From assembly GCF_027474825.1 (NCBI RefSeq), contig NZ_CP107030.1, positions 4,220,001 through 4,284,000 of the forward strand: a stretch of DNA of 64,000 nt, written 5' to 3'. The number at the start of each line of letters is the position of its first letter. The first letter of the stretch is position 1. Source of the stretch: Maribacter halichondriae. Its GTDB lineage: Bacteria > Bacteroidota > Bacteroidia > Flavobacteriales > Flavobacteriaceae. Below, piece after piece: positions 52,534 to 61,030 of the stretch. A program made the translations under genes and the position numbers. A model generated the notes under the pieces. The model did no database searches. It saw only the letters and a program-made list of their open reading frames with translations, and was not told the DNA's origin.

Positions 52534-54050
52534 ATGAAAAAAAGAGTTTTGGAAATCATGGATACCACACTTCGCGACGGCGAACAGACGTCAGGTGTGT
52601 CTTTTTCCGCTTCCGAAAAATTGACCCTTGCCAAGTTATTACTTGATGAGCTGAAAGTCGATCGCATTGAAGTAGCCTCAGCTCGGGTTTCCGAAGGGGA
52701 ATTACAAGCCGTACAACAGATTACGGAATGGGCGGCAACTAAGAACTATTTAGAAAGAGTTGAAGTACTCACCTTCGTTGATGGCGGTGTTTCCTTAAAA
52801 TGGATGGAAAAAGCGGGCGCAAAATCGCAAAACCTACTGACAAAAGGCTCTTTGAACCATTTGACGCACCAACTTAAAAAGACGCCAGAGCAGCATTTTA
52901 AAGAAATCGCAGCTGTTTTCAAATCCGCGAAGAAAAAGGATTTATCAATAACATTTATTTAGAAGACTGGAGCAACGGTATGCGAAACTCCAAAGATTAT
53001 GTTTTCCAATTTTTAGATTTCCTATCTACCCAGCCGGTCAAAAGGATACTGCTACCAGATACCTTAGGTGTTTTGACCCCAAGGGAAACCTTCGATTTTC
53101 TATTAGAAATCATCCAAAGATATCCGGACCTGCATATCGATTTCCACGGCCATAACGATTACGATTTAGGTGTAGCGAATATTATGGAAGCGGTCAAGGC
53201 AGGTTGCCATGGACTCCACCTTACCGTAAACGGAATGGGCGAGCGTGCCGGTAATGCCCCTATGGCCAGTGCCATCGCCGTCATCAATGACTTCTTACCA
53301 GAAGTAAAAATCGGTGTTAATGAAAAGGCATTGTTCAAAGTGAGCAAGTTGGTATCGGCATTTACCGGAGTTGGTATACCATCAAACAAACCGATTGTCG
53401 GAGATAATGTGTTTACACAAACGGCGGGCATACATGCAGATGGAGATAACAAGAACAATCTTTACTTCAGCGACCTAATGCCGGAACGTTTTGGCAGAAA
53501 ACGAAAATATGCCCTGGGTAAAATGTCCGGTAAAGCCAATATCCAAAAGAATTTACAGGAACTTGGTTTGACGTTGAACGATGATGAACTTAAAAAGGTA
53601 ACCGCCCGTATCATAGAACTTGGCGACAAAAAAGAACGGGTAACCAAAGAAGACCTGCCTTATATTATCTCCGATGTACTGGACACCGATTTTAATCAGA
53701 AGGTCTTTGTGAAATCGTATGTACTAACACATTCGAAGGGATTGAAGCCCTCTACTACCTTATCTGTAGAAATAGATGGCAAAACTTACGAAGAGCACGC
53801 CCAAGGCGACGGACAGTACGATGCCTTTATGAACGCCTTGCGAAAAGTATATCAATCGCGAAAAATGGAATTGCCCAAATTGGTAGATTATGCGGTGAGA
53901 ATTCCGCCAGGAAGTAATTCCGACGCACTATGTGAAACTGTCATCACTTGGGAATCATCAGATGGTAAAGAATTCATTTCAAGAGGATTGGATTCGGATC
54001 AGACCGTTTCGGCGATCAAGGCGACGGAGAAGATGTTGAATATTATTTAA
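52534..54050 (+). CDS. leuA: 2-isopropylmalate synthase-family protein with regulatory domain (frameshifted)
   Basis: 505 residues after repair. The HMGL-like TIM barrel shows DTTLRDGEQTSGVSF, HGHNDYDLGVAN and GMGERAGNAP; the C-terminal ~110 residues form a LeuA-type allosteric domain. It condenses acetyl-CoA with 2-oxoisovalerate (leucine) or, if a citramalate synthase, with pyruvate (isoleucine). The leu context favours LeuA. A base is missing near 52937 (AAAAAGG); repair gives AKKKGFINNIYLEDWSNGM. The start at 52534 was chosen for the conserved MKKRVLEIMDTTLRDG; an upstream in-frame start lies in repeat DNA. Confidence 0.87.
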
Positions 54051-54052
54051 AA

Positions 54053-54070
54053 CGCCGCACGCTATACGCC
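54053..54070 (+). repeat. Left inverted repeat flanking the S23-type gene
   Basis: CGCCGCACGCTATACGCC begins 3 bp after the leuA stop. The reverse complement of 54462-54479 matches it at 16 of 18 positions. Confidence 0.65.
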
Positions 54071-54109
54071 AATCGCAGATTATTGCAGAAATTGATATTC
54101 TAGAATTAA

Positions 54110-54457
54110 ATGAGAAATTATAGAAAGTACACGGTCTGGGAAATGGGACATGAGATAACCTTGGAAATCTATAAACTAACCCAAAATTTTCCAAAACAGG
54201 AAATGTACGGTCTAACGAGTCAAATGCGAAGGGCATCATCATCGATTCCGGCAAATATTGCTGAGGGATGTGGAAGAGAATCGGATGCCGAATTCAAACG
54301 ATTTCTTATTATCGCCCAAGGTTCTGCAAATGAATTAGAATATTTCACATTACTTGGTAGAGACCTTGGCTATATCAAGGAATCTATTTTTATCCAACTA
54401 AATGATAACGCTGATAAAATCAGAAGAAGTTTAAACAGTTTAATAAAGAAATTATAA
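54110..54457 (+). CDS. Four-helix-bundle protein (S23/IVS type)
   Basis: 115 residues. The motifs KYTVWEMGHEITLEIYKL, YGLTSQMRRASSSIPANIAEG and AQGSANELEYFTLLGRDL are typical of the TIGR02436 family of four-helix-bundle proteins first seen in 23S rRNA intervening sequences and related to Avd of diversity-generating retroelements. No reverse transcriptase or variable repeat was noticed here. It lies inside the leu operon, flanked by 18-bp inverted repeats, suggesting a recent insertion. Function unknown. Confidence 0.85.
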   Translation: MRNYRKYTVWEMGHEITLEIYKLTQNFPKQEMYGLTSQMRRASSSIPANIAEGCGRESDAEFKRFLIIAQGSANELEYFTLLGRDLGYIKESIFIQLNDNADKIRRSLNSLIKKL

Positions 54458-54461
54458 ACAG

Positions 54462-54479
54462 AGCGTAAAGCGTGCGGCG
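54462..54479 (-). repeat. Right inverted repeat flanking the S23-type gene
   Basis: AGCGTAAAGCGTGCGGCG is the reverse complement of the left copy at 54053-54070 with two mismatches. It begins 4 bp after the S23-type stop codon. Confidence 0.65.
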
Positions 54480-54514
54480 ATAGGCGTACAGCATTTTCGC
54501 AAAGCGAACAAACC

Positions 54515-55570
54515 ATGAAACTAAACATAGCCCTTTTAGCCGGCGACGGAATCGGCCCTGAAGTAATCGACCAAGCTGTAAAAGTTTGCAATGCCATTGC
54601 AAAAAAATATAATCATGAAATCACTTGGAAACCGGCATTGACCGGTGCAGCTGCCATTGATGCCGTCGGTGAACCATATCCTGATGAGACCCATGAAGTT
54701 TGTGCAAATGCGGATGCAGTATTATTCGGAGCTATTGGCCACCCTAGATTTGATCATGACCCTACGGCAAAAGTGCGTCCCGAACAGGGTTTATTGAAAA
54801 TGCGACAGAAATTGGGACTTTTTGCCAATGTAAGGCCGACATTTACTTTCCCTTCCTTGATTGATAAATCCCCTTTGAAAAGGGAGCGTATCGAAGGGAC
54901 CGATCTAATCATCCTACGCGAATTGACCGGAGGAGTCTATTTCGGGGAAAGAGGTAGAAAAGATGACGGCAATACCGCTTTTGACACCATGACGTACACC
55001 CGCGCCGAAATTCAGCGTTTGGCGAAAAAAGGGTTTGAAATGGCGATGACGCGGTCAAAAAGATTATGTTGTGTGGATAAAGCCAATGTTCTGGAATCAT
55101 CAAGATTATGGCGCGAAACCGTGCAAGCTATGGAAAAGGACTATCCAGAAGTGGAAGTATCCTATGAGTTTGTAGATGCGGTCGCGATGCGTTTGGTACA
55201 ATGGCCAAAAGGCTATGACGTCATTATTACAGAAAACCTGTTTGGCGATATTTTGACTGACGAAGCTTCTGTAATTTCTGGTTCTATGGGATTGATGCCT
55301 TCTTCCTCGGTAGGTAGTAAGGTTTCTTTATACGAACCTATTCATGGATCGTATCCACAGGCAGCAGGTAAAGATATTGCCAACCCGTTAGCGACCGTAC
55401 TATCGGCCGCCATGCTTTTTGAGGATATGGATTTACAACAGGAAGCCGATGATATTCGCCGTGTCGTCAACAAATCACTCGCCGAAGGTATGGTAACCGA
55501 AGACTTGGCCGATGGCGGAAAAAGCCATAAGACTAGCGAAGTTGGGGATTGGTTGGCGGAAAACATTTAA
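54515..55570 (+). CDS. leuB: 3-isopropylmalate dehydrogenase
   Basis: 351 residues. The isocitrate/isopropylmalate dehydrogenase signature covers NLFGDILTDEASVISGS, with GDGIGPEVIDQ at the N-terminus, RELTGGVYFGERG and PIHGSYPQAAGKDIANP. It oxidises 3-isopropylmalate with NAD+ in the last specific leucine step. It is the last gene of the leu cluster. The following 238-bp gap to 55808 shows no gene and no clear strong terminator. Confidence 0.95.
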   Translation: MKLNIALLAGDGIGPEVIDQAVKVCNAIAKKYNHEITWKPALTGAAAIDAVGEPYPDETHEVCANADAVLFGAIGHPRFDHDPTAKVRPEQGLLKMRQKLGLFANVRPTFTFPSLIDKSPLKRERIEGTDLIILRELTGGVYFGERGRKDDGNTAFDTMTYTRAEIQRLAKKGFEMAMTRSKRLCCVDKANVLESSRLWRETVQAMEKDYPEVEVSYEFVDAVAMRLVQWPKGYDVIITENLFGDILTDEASVISGSMGLMPSSSVGSKVSLYEPIHGSYPQAAGKDIANPLATVLSAAMLFEDMDLQQEADDIRRVVNKSLAEGMVTEDLADGGKSHKTSEVGDWLAENI

Positions 55571-56373
55571 AACTCCCCACGTTCCTACATAAAGGTAATT
55601 TCTAATTGGCCCAAAGACTATTTTTTTTGGCTTTTTTTAGTTGTAATGTCTAAAACTATTAAAAATTTAGTCCGTAAATTCTTGAATTTAAAACAGAAAT
55701 CGTCGAACTTCGTTATCGACCACCTTTACCGAGCCTTTCGAATTATTAAAACTCCTCTTAGCTCAAAGTTGTAGGTAATTTTAGAAAATAACAATAAAAG
55801 AAGATAGCATGCCATTATACATGGATATCCATACTGTTGATTCTGACGAGTTCTCTGCAGAAGATGTTGTAAAAGCACATATGGAAGATCTTGCCATAGA
55901 AGATAAATTCGGTGTAAAACAATTGAAATATTGGGTTAATGAACAAGGTAAAACAATCTTTTGCTTGATGGAAGGACCGAGTAAAGAAGCCTGTAATCAG
56001 GTTCATCTTGAATCACATGGAAACACAGCTTGCAATATCATTGAAGTAGCAGACGATGAATACAACCTCTTCATGGGACAAGGTACCGACGTTAATGATT
56101 TAGCAAAAACTGATTCTGGAGATCTTGATCCTGGCTATAGAACTATGCTTCTTTCCAATATCGTATGCTTTTCTCAAAATAGTAATGGATATTTTAAAAA
56201 AATAAAAGATCTAGTTATTGAACATAACGGAGTAATTATCCGTGAACCAACTAACCAAATAATGGTTACGTTCATGTACGCAACAAATGCCATTTCTTGT
56301 GCAACATCAATAATGGAATTACTTGAAGTTACTTCCAGTAAATTAGAATTTAATTTAGCAGTAGTAAGTGGAA

Positions 56374-56376
56374 ATC
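56374..56376 (+). repeat. Target-site duplication, left copy (ATC)
   Basis: ATC directly before the element's TGA end. The same ATC follows the other end at 57630-57632. A 3-bp duplication is usual for the IS3 family. Confidence 0.75.
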
Positions 56377-56436
56377 TGAACATCCCCCCGTCTTTAGGAC
56401 AGGTTTTGCTTTAAATTAAGTTCTGTTTATTATTAA

Positions 56437-57267
56437 TCATGCTACTTTTCTTTGTTCTGTCAAATACCTTTTAAAAGGTATTTGATTGTCGATTCCCTGA
56501 TGTCTTCTTCTGTTATTGTAATAGTCAAAATACTTTTTCAATTGTTCGTACAGGTCGATTCCCGAATCGGGTGGGTTAAGGTATATACTTTCGTATTTGA
56601 CACTTCTCCACAGTCTTTCTATGAAAACATTGTCGATAGCCCTTCCTTTGCCATCCATGCTCAGTTTTATTTCGTTGGATAGGACCGAACGGGTAAATAC
56701 CTCGGATGTGAACTGGCTTCCCTGATCGGTATTGATAATCTCCGGTCTGCCGTGCACTGATATGGCCTCTTCCAAGGTCTCTTTGCACCATTGGGCATCC
56801 ATGGTGTTCGATACCGACCAGTTGAGTACATAACGGCTATGCAAATCTATGATGGCCGCCAAGTACATAAAGCCCTTGCGCATCGGTATGTATGTGATGT
56901 CGGTCGCCCATACTTGGTCAGGTCTTTCAACTTTCAGGTTACGTAAAAGGTACGGATAAACTTTATGCGCCTTGTTGCGCCTAGAGGTATGTTTGCCCGG
57001 CATAATGGCTCTTAGCCCCATTACCTTATAATATAACCGGTCTATACGCTTTTGGTTTACCTTGTACCCTTTGTCCATGGTAAGCCAAGTGTGCATTCGC
57101 TTGGCCCCCTTGAAATAATGGTCGGCGTAATGTTCGTCCATAAGGCGCATAAGCTCTAGGTTGAGTTCGCTTTCACCTTTAGGTCTGTAATAGAACCCCG
57201 AACGGTGAAGCTGTAAAAGTTTTGACTGCTTTACGATGCTTAGGCCGGAATGATCCTTGCTTATCAT
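56437..57267 (-). CDS. IS3-family transposase OrfB (integrase core)
   Basis: 276 residues from the in-frame ATG at 57267. The catalytic DDE triad lies in [26 protein letters not shown] and [13 protein letters not shown], with the HTH_21-type N-terminal region [14 protein letters not shown]. It acts in cut-and-copy transposition through a circular intermediate. It is most likely made as an OrfAB fusion by -1 frameshifting at 57309-57315; the frame is open upstream to that point ([19 protein letters not shown]). Confidence 0.93.
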   Translation of the reverse strand: MISKDHSGLSIVKQSKLLQLHRSGFYYRPKGESELNLELMRLMDEHYADHYFKGAKRMHTWLTMDKGYKVNQKRIDRLYYKVMGLRAIMPGKHTSRRNKAHKVYPYLLRNLKVERPDQVWATDITYIPMRKGFMYLAAIIDLHSRYVLNWSVSNTMDAQWCKETLEEAISVHGRPEIINTDQGSQFTSEVFTRSVLSNEIKLSMDGKGRAIDNVFIERLWRSVKYESIYLNPPDSGIDLYEQLKKYFDYYNNRRRHQGIDNQIPFKRYLTEQRKVA

Positions 57268-57290
57268 TTCTCTTCGTTCTTTGATGGGTC

Positions 57291-57565
57291 TTAGCGCAAG
57301 GCGTTCTTTAAAAAATCAAGCTCCACTTTTTGCTTGCCGATTACTTTCAGCAACCGGTCTTCCTTTTCCTCGGCCTCGCTCTTGGGAGATCTGCCTCCTT
57401 GGTGAACACGGATTCGGCCTGTGATAGAAACTCCCGTTTCCATAGATTGACCTGCTGGGGCGATATTTCGAACCTTTGTGCGAGTTCCTTTGCCGTTTCA
57501 CGCTCCTTGAGTGCCTCTAAAACTACCTTGGTCTTGAATTTTGAAGTGAATTTTCTTCGTGTCAT
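57291..57565 (-). CDS. IS3-family transposase OrfA (frameshifted)
   Basis: About 91 residues after repair. An N-terminal helix-turn-helix, FTSKFKTKVVLEALKERET...LAQRFEISPQQVNLWKREF, is the DNA-binding module that recognises the terminal repeats. It ends in a leucine-rich coiled coil (DRLLKVIGKQKVELDFLK). One base is missing in the TCCC stretch near 57392; repair restores PKSEAEEKEDRLLK. The stop is at 57291-57293. Confidence 0.85.
57309..57315 (-). other. Programmed -1 frameshift slippery site
   Basis: T TTT TTA on the minus strand, in the orfA frame GAT TTT TTA, six codons before the orfA stop. A -1 slip continues as KERLALRPIKERRE straight into OrfB. Confidence 0.65.
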
Positions 57566-57629
57566 ATCAGTAAATTTAAGTTTCTTTTTATGAACTTAAT
57601 TTACTGTCCTATTTTCGGGGGGATGCTCA

Positions 57630-57632
57630 ATC
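57630..57632 (+). repeat. Target-site duplication, right copy (ATC)
   Basis: ATC immediately after the right end of the element (GGATGCTCA), matching 56374-56376. Confidence 0.75.
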
Positions 57633-58151
57633 CTGTTGATGAAGAAGGTACTACATTCTTTGAAGAAACAAAAAGTAAAATTAATAGCCTTTGTTCTTTA
57701 GGCCTCAATAAAAAACTTTATTTAGATAATAAAACTGTTGCACTTTCAAAAAAAGAATTACAGGAACAACAAGAAATACAAACCAACTTTACCCCAGTCA
57801 ACAATGACGACTTTGTCTTTTCTTTGATGCTGCATAATACAATAAACAAACATTTCAACCGATCCGACTTTAAAAGTGATGATTTATTTGCTGAAATCGG
57901 AATGAGTAAATCTCAAACAAGTCGAAAGATCAAATCATTAACAGGACAAACTCCAAATCAACTTATTCAAGAGTCCCGACTTCAAAGCGCATTGAATAAA
58001 ATGTCGCAAAACCAAAAAACAATTGCCGAAATCGCTTACCAATCTGGATTTAATAGTCCAACGTACTTTACCCGTCTTTTTAGGAAAAAATTTGGAATTT
58101 CTCCAACTGAATTCGTAACCCAACTCACTTAATTTCAAAAAAATATTGTGA

Positions 58152-58185
58152 TTGAATCAATTGTTTCAGGATTTGAATCAATTGT
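58152..58185 (+). promoter_or_regulatory. AraC-type operator: identical 13-bp direct repeat with 21-bp period
   Basis: TTGAATCAATTGT occurs at 58152-58164 and, without a mismatch, at 58173-58185. The 21-bp start-to-start distance puts both copies on one DNA face. The second copy ends 4 bp before a perfect -7 element, overlapping where -33 should be. This is the layout of an AraC activator site for the DUF4242-AraC protein encoded just upstream. Confidence 0.7.
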
Positions 58186-58189
58186 GAAA

Positions 58190-58197
58190 TACTTTTG
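58190..58197 (+). promoter_or_regulatory. -7 element of the methyltransferase gene
   Basis: TACTTTTG matches TAnnTTTG exactly. No TTG lies at a proper -33 distance, consistent with dependence on an activator bound at the upstream repeats. Confidence 0.6.
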
Positions 58198-58263
58198 TTT
58201 CTATGTGTTTCATATTTGCATCATAAAGTATGATAAATATTTAACACATAAAAAATTTCAATC

Positions 58264-59133
58264 ATGGAAACAGTAAAAGTATTTAATCCAGAACATTACA
58301 AAACAACAACTAGAGAGCAATGGCAAACGGCCGCAGAAGCATGGCATCGTTGGCGTCCAACCTTAAAAAATTGGCTAGGACCCGCGACTGACCTCATGCT
58401 CGATATGGCAGAGGTTAAAGAAGGATATCGTGTATTAGATATTGCAGCTGGCGCTGGAGAACAATCAATCACCGCTGCGGAGAAGGTTGGACCAAACGGG
58501 TATGTTCTAGCAACTGATCTAGCGCCTAAAATTCTTGATTTTGCATTAGAACTTGCCTCTGATAAAGGAATTAATAATATTGAAACGAAGGAAATGGATG
58601 GTGAAAACCTAACCGTTCCTGATAATTCCTTTGACACCGTGATTTCAAGAGTTGGATTGATCTTCTTTCCTGACCAACAAAAAGCGCTTAAAGAAATGAA
58701 ACGAGTTTTAAAACCTGGTGGATTTGTAGCTGCTATTGTTTATTCTACCGTTGATAAAAACCTGTTCTTTTCGACTCCTGTTTCAGTGATTAGGAGGCGT
58801 GCTCAACTTCCTCCTCCCTTTGCTGGACAACCCGGTCCTTTTAGCCTTGGTGCGGAAGGTGTATTAGATAACGCGTTCAATCAAGCTGGTTTTATCAATG
58901 TTCAATCCAAAACGGTAAGTGCTCCAGTAAAGATGGACAAGGCAGAAGACTGTGTTCAATTCGAGTATGAATCTTTTGCTGCACTCCATCAAATGCTTGG
59001 GGGCTTATCAGATAGTGAAAAAGCTGCAGCTTGGGAAGAAATTCGTGTTGAGTTATCAAAATTTGAAGATGAAAATGGTTTCTCAGGGCCATGCGAGTTA
59101 GTAGTAGGGGTTGGCCAAAAACCACTAGAGTAA
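58264..59133 (+). CDS. Class I SAM-dependent methyltransferase
   Basis: 289 residues. The SAM-binding motif I reads VLDIAAGAGEQ, with the post-I acidic end in ATDLAPKILD and motif IV-like DTVISRVGLIFFPD, as in the UbiE/Coq5-like group. The substrate is unknown. It sits alone behind an AraC-type repeat operator and ends before a strong terminator. Loss of its putative activator through the IS insertion may leave it silent or constitutive. Confidence 0.85.
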   Translation: METVKVFNPEHYKTTTREQWQTAAEAWHRWRPTLKNWLGPATDLMLDMAEVKEGYRVLDIAAGAGEQSITAAEKVGPNGYVLATDLAPKILDFALELASDKGINNIETKEMDGENLTVPDNSFDTVISRVGLIFFPDQQKALKEMKRVLKPGGFVAAIVYSTVDKNLFFSTPVSVIRRRAQLPPPFAGQPGPFSLGAEGVLDNAFNQAGFINVQSKTVSAPVKMDKAEDCVQFEYESFAALHQMLGGLSDSEKAAAWEEIRVELSKFEDENGFSGPCELVVGVGQKPLE

Positions 59134-59171
59134 TAACTACCTACAACAACGTATATAAAAAGTAGCTATTC

Positions 59172-59202
59172 AAGCGCAAACCACGAGGTTTGTGCTTTTT
59201 TA
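59172..59202 (+). terminator. Rho-independent terminator after the methyltransferase
   Basis: AAGCGCAAACC pairs with GGTTTGTGCTT (one G-T pair) around a 4-base loop, followed by a T-rich tract. Confidence 0.85.
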
Positions 59203-59329
59203 TTTTCTTAGACTAATTCATTAGTATGTAATTGTTAATCCGCTACTTTTCATATACAAGAGCGATAACGAAACTTTCTCAATCCTATATTTTGCTGCAT
59301 TATTACCTCGTATCAAAACAACAATAAAC

Positions 59330-59365
59330 AAAAAGGCCCCACCAATTAAATCGCGAGGCCTTTTT
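59330..59365 (-). terminator. Terminator for the GapN gene
   Basis: AAAAAGGCC and GGCCTTTTT flank an 18-base AT-rich interior. On the minus strand it lies 16 bp after the aldehyde dehydrogenase stop. Confidence 0.65.
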
Positions 59366-59380
59366 CGAATTAATAATCTC

Positions 59381-60961
59381 TTATAATATATAATCCGTAC
59401 TCACAAAATTAGAGAGTTTGGTCTCCAACAATTTTTCTATGGTCTCATTGTTCAGCTCATTGTCCTTAAAGGCGACAAACGTACGTATGGAGAAAGAGCG
59501 CAAGGCATCGTGAACGCTGAGAGTAGCTTGTGCCGAATCTTTTTCTTCCCGTAAACGGATAGACATCCGGTCCACGTTGGCAAGAGCTATTTAAATTGAC
59601 ACGACAGACCAAATTGACCAAGGTATCGATTAGCGGGGCCAAGGCGTAAACATCTTTCCCGAATAAACTGACTTGCTGTCCATAATTGCTTTCCGCCATG
59701 TCATCTAAAGGTTCCTCAATATCGGAAAACGATAGTACAGGAATCACAGGCCCGAACTGTTCCTCTTGATAGACGCGCATATCTTTGGTAACGGGATATA
59801 ATACCGCAGGCCAAATATAATTTTCGAATCTTTGCCCGCCCTTTTTATTCATAATCTTTGCGCCCTTGGCCAAAGCATCGTCAATCAATTCTTGAATATA
59901 ATCCGGTTTGTTCGGCTCCGGAAGTGGGGTCAGTTTTACCCTTTCATCCCACGGGTTCCCAAATTTCAAACTATCCACGGCCTCAGAAAAATCCTTTAGA
60001 AAGTTTTCGCTGATGGCATCATGTACGTATACCACTTTGAGGGCCGTGCAACGTTGCCCGTTAAAAGAAGTAGTGCCCGCGACCACCTCATTGATAGTAA
60101 GCTTCATATCGGCATCCGGAAGTATTATAGCAGGATTTTTAGCTTCTAGCCCTAATACCAATCGCAATCGATTACTTTTCGGATGCTGGTTCTGTAAGGC
60201 ATTCGCCGATTTACTATTGCCAATCAGTGCCAGAACATCGACTTTTCCCGTTTGCATGATAGGTGCTGCTACGGCCCTACCCCTTCCAAAGAGAATATTG
60301 ATGACTCCCTTAGGAAAACTATTTTGAAAAGCCTCCAACAAAGGTGTTATCAACAACACGCCATGCTTGGCCGGTTTAAAAATGGCCGTATTTCCCATAA
60401 TGATAGCGGGAATCAATAAGGCAAAAGTTTCATTCAGGGGATAGTTGTACGGCCCTAAACACAACACCACGCCCAAGGGGCCTCTTTTTATATGGGCATA
60501 AACCCCATCGTGCTTTTGAAACTTGGCCGAATTGCGGTCCAATTGTTTATACTCCTCCAGTGTATCGTAGATATAGTCGACCGTACGGTCAAATTCCTTT
60601 TCGGAATCGGGCAAGGATTTGCCAATTTCCCACATCAACAACTTCACGATTTCTGCGCGTTTGGTCTCCATTTGAGTCACAAACTTTTCCATGCACTCGA
60701 TTCTATCTTTAACATGCATCGTCGGCCAAACTCCTTGGCCCCTACCATAAGCTTTCATGGCCGCATCTAAGGCATCTAAAGCTTCCGGCTCACCCATATC
60801 GGGAATACTACCCAGAAGGGTCGGGGTATACGTATCCGAAGCAGAGATGGTGGAAAAAACTTCGGTTGTCGCACCTTTCCACGCTTTTAGTTCACCATCG
60901 ACCAGATATTTTTTTGGTCGATGACTTCGGTTATCTTAAATTCACTGGGTATTTTATTCAT
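59381..60961 (-). CDS. NADP-dependent glyceraldehyde-3-phosphate dehydrogenase, GapN type (two frameshifts)
   Basis: 526 residues after repair; an aldehyde dehydrogenase superfamily member. The catalytic cysteine is in [10 protein letters not shown], the general base in [10 protein letters not shown], and the cofactor loop in [14 protein letters not shown] and [10 protein letters not shown]. These match non-phosphorylating GapN, which makes 3-phosphoglycerate and NADPH directly. An A is missing in the A6 run near 60913 (restoring [12 protein letters not shown]), and an extra A near 59550 (removing it gives [11 protein letters not shown]). Other ALDH substrates are possible. It is downstream of the ilvC terminator. 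Confidence 0.83.
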
Positions 60962-61001
60962 AGTTGAAAGCGTATTAAAATTCTAAAAATGGGGAAATGA
61001 A

Positions 61002-61025
61002 AAATCCCTGATCACTCAGGGATTT
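61002..61025 (-). terminator. Terminator of the ilv operon
   Basis: A perfect 10-bp stem, AAATCCCTGA and TCAGGGATTT, has a 4-base loop just after the ilvC stop and is followed on the minus strand by a T-rich tract. Confidence 0.8.
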
Positions 61026-61030
61026 AGTCG

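Larger units (their letters stand above)
56377..57629 (-). mobile_element. IS3-family insertion sequence, 1,253 bp
   Basis: The ends form 26-bp imperfect inverted repeats (21 of 26 match). The left starts TGAACATCCCCCCG and the right, read inward, TGAGCATCCCCCCG; both end in TAGGACAG. It encodes OrfA and OrfB in overlapping frames on the minus strand with a T TTT TTA slippery heptamer between, the usual IS3 plan. Flanking ATC repeats mark the insertion. The transposase keeps its DDE residues, so the element may still be active apart from a one-base gap in orfA that is probably an assembly error. Confidence 0.93.
55809..58132 (+). pseudogene. DUF4242-AraC regulator interrupted by an IS3-family element
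   Basis: The N-terminal part (55809-56376) is a DUF4242 nickel-binding-like domain duplicated in the family (MPLYMDIHTVDS..., HLESHGNTACNIIEVA). The C-terminal part (57633-58132) is an AraC HTH (GMSKSQTSRKIKSLTGQTPN, AYQSGFNSPTYFTRLFRKK). Removing 56377-57629 and one copy of the ATC target repeat rejoins them in frame (SGNPVDEEGTTFFEE) into a 355-residue protein. The insertion is therefore clean and the ancestral gene was intact. In this genome the full regulator is not made. It lies upstream of the methyltransferase it probably controls. Confidence 0.88.

Noticed and set aside
54110-54457. Diversity-generating retroelement, suggested by the Avd-like four-helix protein
   Set aside because: No reverse transcriptase gene and no template or variable repeat pair was noticed nearby.
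55571-55808. Possible gene or attenuator between leuB and the DUF4242 gene
   Set aside because: No supported frame and no clear stem-loop was found; it looks like plain AT-rich spacer.
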